Source: a virus. From it: a DNA stretch of 40,297 bases. Of the stretch, positions 36,858-40,297 are shown one piece after another. The stretch is from the IMG/VR virus record IMGVR_UViG_3300022204_000007, positions 1-40,297 of that record. One strand, given 5' to 3'. The position numbers and the translations under genes were made by a program. Position 1 is the stretch's first letter. Each line of letters begins with the position of its first letter. A model generated the notes under the pieces. That model saw only the letters and a list, made by a program, of their open reading frames with translations, searched no databases and was not told the origin of the DNA.

Positions 36858-37208
36858 TCACGGGGGCCCGACGGACTCGGCCGACCGGACCTGGAGACCG
36901 GCGCCGAGTCCGTCGGGCGTGTAGAAGTGTGCCCGGCCCATCGTGGCCGAGAGGTCCTCGACGGGCCGGCGCAACGTCTCCACCGCATCCAGCGCGGCGT
37001 CCCAGCAGGCCCAGGTGACGGCGGCGTGCTGGGCTGCCAGGCTGTCGGCGAGGTCGCGCAGGTCGCCGGCAGTGGAGCACGCTGGGGTCATCATCGCCCG
37101 GCGCACCATCTCGGCTTGCCGGCCCTCGGAGACTCCCATGCGGTGCCCGAGCGCCACCCCGGCTGCCACCCCGAGCGCCGCCGCGACGACCAGCCAGTCA
37201 CGGCTCAT
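36858..37208 (-). CDS. Small membrane-anchored protein, 116 aa
   Basis: ATG 37208 overlaps the upstream gene by 11 nt. Residues ~5-22 (WLVVAAALGVAAGVALGH) are a membrane anchor or signal anchor; the rest is helical with several Ala and a more polar end (HFYTPDGLGAGLQVRSAESVGPP). No lipobox or lysis motif is visible. Function unknown; it lies between the replication and the RuvC/RNA-ligase genes. Confidence 0.6.
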   Translation of the reverse strand: MSRDWLVVAAALGVAAGVALGHRMGVSEGRQAEMVRRAMMTPACSTAGDLRDLADSLAAQHAAVTWACWDAALDAVETLRRPVEDLSATMGRAHFYTPDGLGAGLQVRSAESVGPP

Positions 37209-37458
37209 CGCAGACCTCCTCCAGCCAGGCGCCCAGGCCGCCGTTCACGGGCGGGATCTCGCCCGCCAGCAGCAGGGAGGCAGGGTCGCCGAGCGAGCGC
37301 CCCTCCGCGCCGTCCCCGCGCCACCACATGAACCCAGCGGGGTGGGCGTGGTGGCCGAGGTGCCCGGCTCGCCGGCGGCACGTTCGGCCGTGCGGGTGAG
37401 GGGCGCCGCACCCGGCGGCGCCGGGGTTCGCCGGGAGCAGCTCGAGCTGATGGCCCAC
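37198..37458 (-). CDS. Small Cys/His protein with copied 5' end, 86 aa (start uncertain)
   Basis: From ~37410 down to 37198 the frame has strong G/C third positions and a convincing product: 'CGAPHPHGRTCRRRAGH' (a C...GxxC+..AG.H zinc-type motif), then 'MWWRGDGAEGRSLGDPASLLLAGEIPPVNGGLGAWLEEVCDEP'. Upstream of it lies the copied patch 37411-37479. A GTG at 37458 inside the patch opens the frame, giving 'GHQLELLPANPGAAG' before the Cys motif, but without a good ribosome site. An ATG at 37329 would give only 43 aa and lose the motif. The original 5' end may be lost or the patch may be an assembly error. Confidence 0.45.
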   Translation of the reverse strand: MGHQLELLPANPGAAGCGAPHPHGRTCRRRAGHLGHHAHPAGFMWWRGDGAEGRSLGDPASLLLAGEIPPVNGGLGAWLEEVCDEP

Positions 37459-37479
37459 CAGTGGTGCTGCGCCTGAGCG
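37411..37479. repeat. Mosaic patch: exact copies of two distant gene pieces
   Basis: 37411-37444 is identical to 27676-27709 (34 bp of the decoration gene) and 37443-37479 is identical to 29843-29879 (37 bp of the portal gene), both in the same orientation. The two copies share 2 bp (CG) at the join. No further match to the genome was seen on either side. The join looks like a 2.1-kb deletion junction pasted elsewhere: either real templated insertion or a chimeric-read artefact. Confidence 0.85.
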
Positions 37480-37490
37480 GCATGGCTGGG

Positions 37491-37832
37491 TCACAGCATC
37501 GACCCCAGCAAGGGGCCGTGGACGGGATCCACGGCCGGCGGCGCGACCCCCGTGGTGGTCGCCACAAGGGCCCAGGTGGCGCCGAGGGCGGTGAGCTGCT
37601 CGTCCAGCAGGGTCCACCCCTCGCACAGCAACGCGACCGCCTCGCGGCTGTACGGCGCCTCCCACTCGTAGATCCCGATCCACTGCGAGGGCGGGTGCTC
37701 GTACCGCTCGGCCTTGAGCACTTCCCGCGCCGCCGCCAGCGTGAGGTGGAAGGGCCCGGTCGCGTCCTCGGGCTTGGTGGAGCCGCCTGGGGTGATGAGA
37801 GCGACCGACCAGATACGCCTCGTGCCGGCCAT
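37491..37832 (-). CDS. Hypothetical protein, 113 aa
   Basis: ATG 37832 overlaps the previous stop as TGATG (a GTG 3 nt upstream is possible). The product is alpha/beta-like, beginning 'MAGTRRIWSVALITPGG', with 'LTLAAAREVLKAERYEHPPSQWIGIYEWEAPYSREAVALLCEG' in the middle. No motif or membrane segment. It belongs to the right-arm operon headed by the replication genes. Function unknown. Confidence 0.6.
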   Translation of the reverse strand: MAGTRRIWSVALITPGGSTKPEDATGPFHLTLAAAREVLKAERYEHPPSQWIGIYEWEAPYSREAVALLCEGWTLLDEQLTALGATWALVATTTGVAPPAVDPVHGPLLGSML

Positions 37833-38455
37833 CACGCCACCGCCTTTCGCCGGGTCGGCGCCACCAGGTCGGGCTGGGACGGCTCCATGGTCACGGCGAC
37901 CTCGCTGGCGTGGAGGTCATCGAGCTGGGACGCCGTCAGCGGGACATCGCGCAGCGTCGCCTCCAGCACGATGTGGAGCAGGACGTCGGCGTGTACCAGC
38001 TCCACCACGGGGCGGCCCGTGAGGCTCAGCGCCTGCGACAGCAGCGGCGGCGCGTCGGGCTGGCGGCGCCCCTCGTCGGGCACCGCGTGGAGCGTCACCA
38101 GGTAGTTCCCCGCCATCCGCTTGTCGCGGAGGGTGTAGACCGCCCGCAGCCCGTCATCGAGCGGGGCGAGCTTCGCCAGCTCGGGGATGGCGGACGCCAG
38201 CGCCAGCCAGAGGTCGTCGGGCTTGCCGGCGGCAGACACCCCCAGGCACAGCGACAGGCCCAGGCGCAGCCGCAGCGGTTTATTGCCGCCCGCCTTGCCC
38301 GTCTTGACGCTCGTCACCATGCCGACGTGGTTCGTGCACTTCAACATCTCGGCCCCTCCAAGTCGGGCACGGGCGGCGGGCCAGCGCGTCTGCGCCACGA
38401 CGCGGCTGTGCACCATGCACGCCTCGCCGCCGGGGACCTCGCCGCCCGTGCTCAT
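37832..38455 (-). CDS. Hypothetical protein, 207 aa
   Basis: ATG 38455 overlaps the DnaC-like gene stop (ATGA). The product has an N-terminal part with Cys and Arg, then 'LKCTNHVGMVTSVKTGKAGGNKPLRLRLGLSLCLGVSAAGKPDD' and a long helical C-terminal half (LLSQALSLTGRPVVELVHADVLLHIVLEATLRDVPLTASQLDDL). No family recognised. A replication or recombination accessory role, such as single-strand binding, is possible from its place but not visible in the sequence. Confidence 0.6.
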   Translation of the reverse strand: MSTGGEVPGGEACMVHSRVVAQTRWPAARARLGGAEMLKCTNHVGMVTSVKTGKAGGNKPLRLRLGLSLCLGVSAAGKPDDLWLALASAIPELAKLAPLDDGLRAVYTLRDKRMAGNYLVTLHAVPDEGRRQPDAPPLLSQALSLTGRPVVELVHADVLLHIVLEATLRDVPLTASQLDDLHASEVAVTMEPSQPDLVAPTRRKAVA

Positions 38456-39348
38456 CGTTCTCGCCTATCCGGTCCATCGACCAGCACGCAGTCGCAGGCC
38501 CCCCGGAGGCGGCTGTAAGCGCGCTCGCCGAGCCTGCCTTTCAGGTCCAGCGGATCGTCCTCCCCGAGCAGCGCGCGTTGCGGCCTCGGGTCCAGGTTCG
38601 TCGTCATCACGCAGGGGCGGCCATCTTCGAACCTCGCCCCCACCGTCCTGTCGAACACCTCCCGGCGAAACTCCGTGTCACGCTGGCCCCCGTACTCGTC
38701 AACGACCAGCAGATCCACGGCCCGCAGCCGCGCCGACACCTCACGAGGCAACGACTTCTCGGCCGACATCGCCTCGCAGAAATCCGGCCAGTCCAGCCAC
38801 GCGACAGTGGCGGCGTGCCGCAGGGCCGCCAGGATGGCGACCCAGCCTGCCAGGGTGGACTTGCCAGTCCCCGGAGGCCCGTAGAGGAGCACCCCGCGTC
38901 GGGGCGGCCACTTCGCCCGCCCCACCAGCGCCTCGATGGCGGCCCTGATGGTCGCTGAGTCCGAGTAGCCGTCCCATGCGAAGTCGCCTCCACGGCCCTT
39001 GAACCTCGCAGGAATGCCAGCCTGCCGCAGCCTGTCGCGCCGCAGCAGCATCGGCCCGCAGTGGCACGGCACGCTGACCACGTGCCTGTAGCCCAGGGTG
39101 GGGTGGTCCCGCTCTGCCAGGCGGCGCCCGTCGTCGCTCCCGTGGCAGTACCCGCACGGGGCCCACCCGTCGGGCGGGCGCGCCGCCAGCGTGCCTCCGC
39201 TGTCCTCCAGCCGAAAGGCCCGCTCGTCCCACTCGTCGGGGACGACAGGCGGGGCGGTCGGGCCCCACGACCCGCTTGCCTGTAGCTCCTCCAGCCACGC
39301 CTCCAGCTCGGCCTGGAGGGCGGCGGCGGCGGCCTTGAGCGGGGTCAC
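38452..39348 (-). CDS. DnaC-like helicase loader (AAA+ ATPase)
   Basis: GTG 39348 overlaps the previous stop (GTGA); 298 aa. An N-terminal helix is followed by a zinc-type module with Cys at 65, 68, 95 and 97, then the AAA+ core: Walker A GPPGTGKS at 157-164, Walker B 'LLVVDEYG' at 213-220 and a sensor 1-like 'TTNLD' at 249-253. This is the plan of phage DnaC/DnaI-type loaders, which load the replicative helicase on phage DNA. No helicase gene is seen in the window, so the host DnaB would be used. Confidence 0.85.
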   Translation of the reverse strand: MTPLKAAAAALQAELEAWLEELQASGSWGPTAPPVVPDEWDERAFRLEDSGGTLAARPPDGWAPCGYCHGSDDGRRLAERDHPTLGYRHVVSVPCHCGPMLLRRDRLRQAGIPARFKGRGGDFAWDGYSDSATIRAAIEALVGRAKWPPRRGVLLYGPPGTGKSTLAGWVAILAALRHAATVAWLDWPDFCEAMSAEKSLPREVSARLRAVDLLVVDEYGGQRDTEFRREVFDRTVGARFEDGRPCVMTTNLDPRPQRALLGEDDPLDLKGRLGERAYSRLRGACDCVLVDGPDRRER

Positions 39349-39701
39349 TCTGGCCCGTCCTCGGCCCTGGCCCCAATATGCGGCGGCCCCTGCGAGCGCC
39401 AGGTAGCCGTCGGGCGCGCGACCATGCAATCCACCAGCACGTCGATGGCAGCCAGCCGCAGCTCGACCACCACGCTGTCCCGGCCGATGTGAGCCGTCGC
39501 CCGCTTGAGGGCCTCGGCCATCAGGTCGGGCTCCACCCACGCACCGGGCGTCACGGAGGCATCGGCCAGTGCCCGCAGGATGTCGTGATCGCTGGCGTTG
39601 AGCCAGGCGGGCGCCGGCGGCGGCGCCGAGATGATGCTGGCCAGCCTGGAGAGCACCGGGACCCTCGCCTCGGCCAGCCAGTCGATGACGTGCCCGATCA
39701 C
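39345..39701 (-). CDS. Hypothetical protein of the replication operon, 118 aa
   Basis: GTG 39701 overlaps the initiator-like stop (GTGA), and its own stop overlaps the DnaC-like start (GTGA), so the three are translated together. The product is helical: 'VIDWLAEARVPVLSRLASII' early, 'DHDILRALADASVTPGAWVEPDLMAEALKRATAHIGRDSVVVELRLAAIDVLVDCMVARP' later. No motif is visible. Its place between an initiator-like protein and a helicase loader suggests a part in loading, as an inference only. Confidence 0.6.
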   Translation of the reverse strand: MIGHVIDWLAEARVPVLSRLASIISAPPPAPAWLNASDHDILRALADASVTPGAWVEPDLMAEALKRATAHIGRDSVVVELRLAAIDVLVDCMVARPTATWRSQGPPHIGARAEDGPE

Positions 39702-40171
39702 TGCCCACCCCTCCCGTATCGCTGCGCCATGGGGCCGCCCGAGGGCGACCGCTGCTCGACGGAGTCCGCGCGCCACCAGTCCAGCAGGCCGGCGAAGTGG
39801 GTGGGTCTGCACCAGGTCTCCAGGCGCCTGACCATGCGGCGCTCGCGCCACCAGGGAGCCCGCTGCACGGCGTCGAGGACGGCGGCGAAGTCGGCCTCGC
39901 TGTACCCTTCACCGAGGCGAGCGCGGATGGCGCCAGTACGCCGCCGCCCGACCGCGGTCGTCGCCTTCGCCTCCACTCCCACCAAGCCGCAGGCGGCCAC
40001 CCACGCCGCGAAGCACCGGCCCACCGTGTCGTCGGGAGCCGGCGGCGGCGGCGCCGCATCGCCCTCGAGCACGCCGGCAGACACCAGCGCGGACAACGCC
40101 GCAGCCGAGGTCGCCTTCGTGGGGCGACCGCCCCCGGCGACCTCCTCTGCCCATCGCTTCAAGTCGTCCAT
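39698..40171 (-). CDS. Replication initiator-like protein (phage C-terminal domain, Phg_2220_C type)
   Basis: ATG 40171 follows GGAGGAG and a GGA-loop hairpin; 157 aa. The N-terminal 45 residues are Ala/Pro-rich. The C-terminal part 'AIRARLGEGYSEADFAAVLDAVQRAPWWRERRMVRRLETWCRPTHFAGLLDWW' (~81-133) fits the conserved phage C-terminal domain found at the end of replisome organiser proteins (I+aRl.EGy...F..vi..k...W......yLrP.tlF...). The usual N-terminal winged helix is missing, so this is a short version. Coupling with the helicase loader supports a replication start role. Confidence 0.75.
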   Translation of the reverse strand: MDDLKRWAEEVAGGGRPTKATSAAALSALVSAGVLEGDAAPPPPAPDDTVGRCFAAWVAACGLVGVEAKATTAVGRRRTGAIRARLGEGYSEADFAAVLDAVQRAPWWRERRMVRRLETWCRPTHFAGLLDWWRADSVEQRSPSGGPMAQRYGRGGQ

Positions 40172-40182
40172 GGATCTCCTCC

Positions 40183-40196
40183 GGCCATCCCTGGCC
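40183..40196 (-). promoter_or_regulatory. GGA-loop hairpin before the replication genes
   Basis: On the - strand GGCCA-GGGA-TGGCC, identical to 2852-2865 on the + strand, ends directly before GGAGGAG and the ATG at 40171. The same motif thus opens operons in both arms. Confidence 0.6.
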
Positions 40197-40203
40197 AGCC
40201 AGC

Positions 40204-40223
40204 GCCCCTGCAGAATCAGGGGC
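40204..40223 (-). promoter_or_regulatory. 5'-end hairpin of the right-arm operon
   Basis: GCCCCTG-ATTCTG-CAGGGGC: a perfect 7-bp stem starting six nt after the -10, i.e. about at the transcription start. Unlike the + strand leaders its loop lacks GGA; the GGA hairpin follows as the second one (40183-40196). Confidence 0.55.
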
Positions 40224-40229
40224 CTTTTC

Positions 40230-40258
40230 CTTCTAGCAAAACCCAGGGGACAATGGAA
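40230..40258 (-). promoter_or_regulatory. Candidate extended -10 promoter of the right-arm operon
   Basis: TG-C-TAGAAG (40238-40230) fits an extended -10. No good -35 is present at the usual distance; TTGTCC lies too close (40253-40248). It would drive the leftward transcript that may reach 7228. A second CTAGAAGG lies at 40262-40269 with the same sequence as the -10, perhaps an operator repeat. Confidence 0.35.
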
Positions 40259-40270
40259 CTGCCTTCTAGG

Positions 40271-40297
40271 CCACCCCACCCCCATCCCACCCCCCTA
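40271..40297. other. C-rich tract at right end
   Basis: The last 27 nt are runs of C broken by single A and T, continuing the pattern at 1-20. The last 8 nt (CCCCCCTA) also occur at 14-21, which could be a short terminal overlap or chance in such sequence. See the left-end entry. Confidence 0.5.

Noticed and set aside
37411-37479. CRISPR-like spacers (two 34-37-bp self-matching pieces)
   Set aside because: No repeats flank or separate the pieces and no cas genes are present; the pieces are directly fused with microhomology.
37205-37484. Alternative frame over the 37198 gene, ending with an ATGA overlap to the 37208 start
   Set aside because: The overlap fits the genome style, but the product is Arg/Pro-rich like a shadow frame, whereas the chosen frame has a Cys/His motif and better third positions.
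14-40297. 8-bp identity CCCCCCTA between positions 14-21 and 40290-40297 as a terminal repeat
   Set aside because: Too short and too C-rich to claim as a real terminal redundancy; recorded only as compatible with a circular map.
1-40297. Integrase, repressor or attachment site for lysogeny
   Set aside because: No tyrosine or serine recombinase, excisionase or CI-like protein is recognisable; temperate lifestyle is not supported by what is visible.

Overview
This 40.3 kb, very GC-rich window reads as a complete or near-complete genome of a tailed, long-tailed (siphovirus-type) bacteriophage. It has terminase, portal, a capsid protease with nested scaffold, decoration and major capsid proteins, head-tail connectors, a tail tube protein, tail assembly chaperones with a -1 frameshift, a tape measure, a run of tail-tip/fibre genes and a lysis cassette. 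Two proteins with lipobox signal peptides, an amidase endolysin and a possible spanin-like pair suggest a Gram-negative, high-GC host. The Asp/Ala-rich lipoprotein at 33899-34162 has a style common in Myxococcota, but that host guess is only inference. No tRNA, rRNA, CRISPR array, integrase or clear repressor is visible.

Layout. Positions ~108-7312 are on the + strand: a Sak4-like ATPase, many small early-type genes (several Cys-rich and zinc-ribbon-like), a DUF932-like protein and a YqaJ-type exonuclease. Everything from 40171 down to 7228 is on the - strand, in this order: replication (initiator-like protein, DnaC-like loader), RuvC resolvase, RNA ligase, GroES, small terminase, lipoprotein, ParB-methyltransferase fusion, large terminase, portal, head, connectors, tail, lysis. 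The two arms converge and overlap at 7228-7312. They diverge across the window ends, where a C-rich tract lies at both ends; the map is therefore most easily read as circular or circularly permuted, opened inside the divergent control region.

Gene packing is extreme: most neighbours share ATGA, GTGA or TGATG stop/start overlaps, implying long translationally coupled operons. Against this background the few non-coding gaps stand out. Every candidate promoter is followed about 4-6 nt after its -10 box by a perfect hairpin, and each leader carries a hairpin with GGA in its loop, usually just before the Shine-Dalgarno sequence. Two genes (2342 and 3812) share a ~110-nt multi-hairpin leader with compensatory base changes. 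This leader-RNA family is the best candidate for an undescribed regulatory system here.

Other notable items: a 69-bp intergenic/5'-gene patch (37411-37479) made of exact copies of pieces of the decoration and portal genes, phage GroES and RNA ligase genes, a methyltransferase and a lipoprotein wedged between the terminase genes, and paralogous small CxxTGxPI genes in the two arms.
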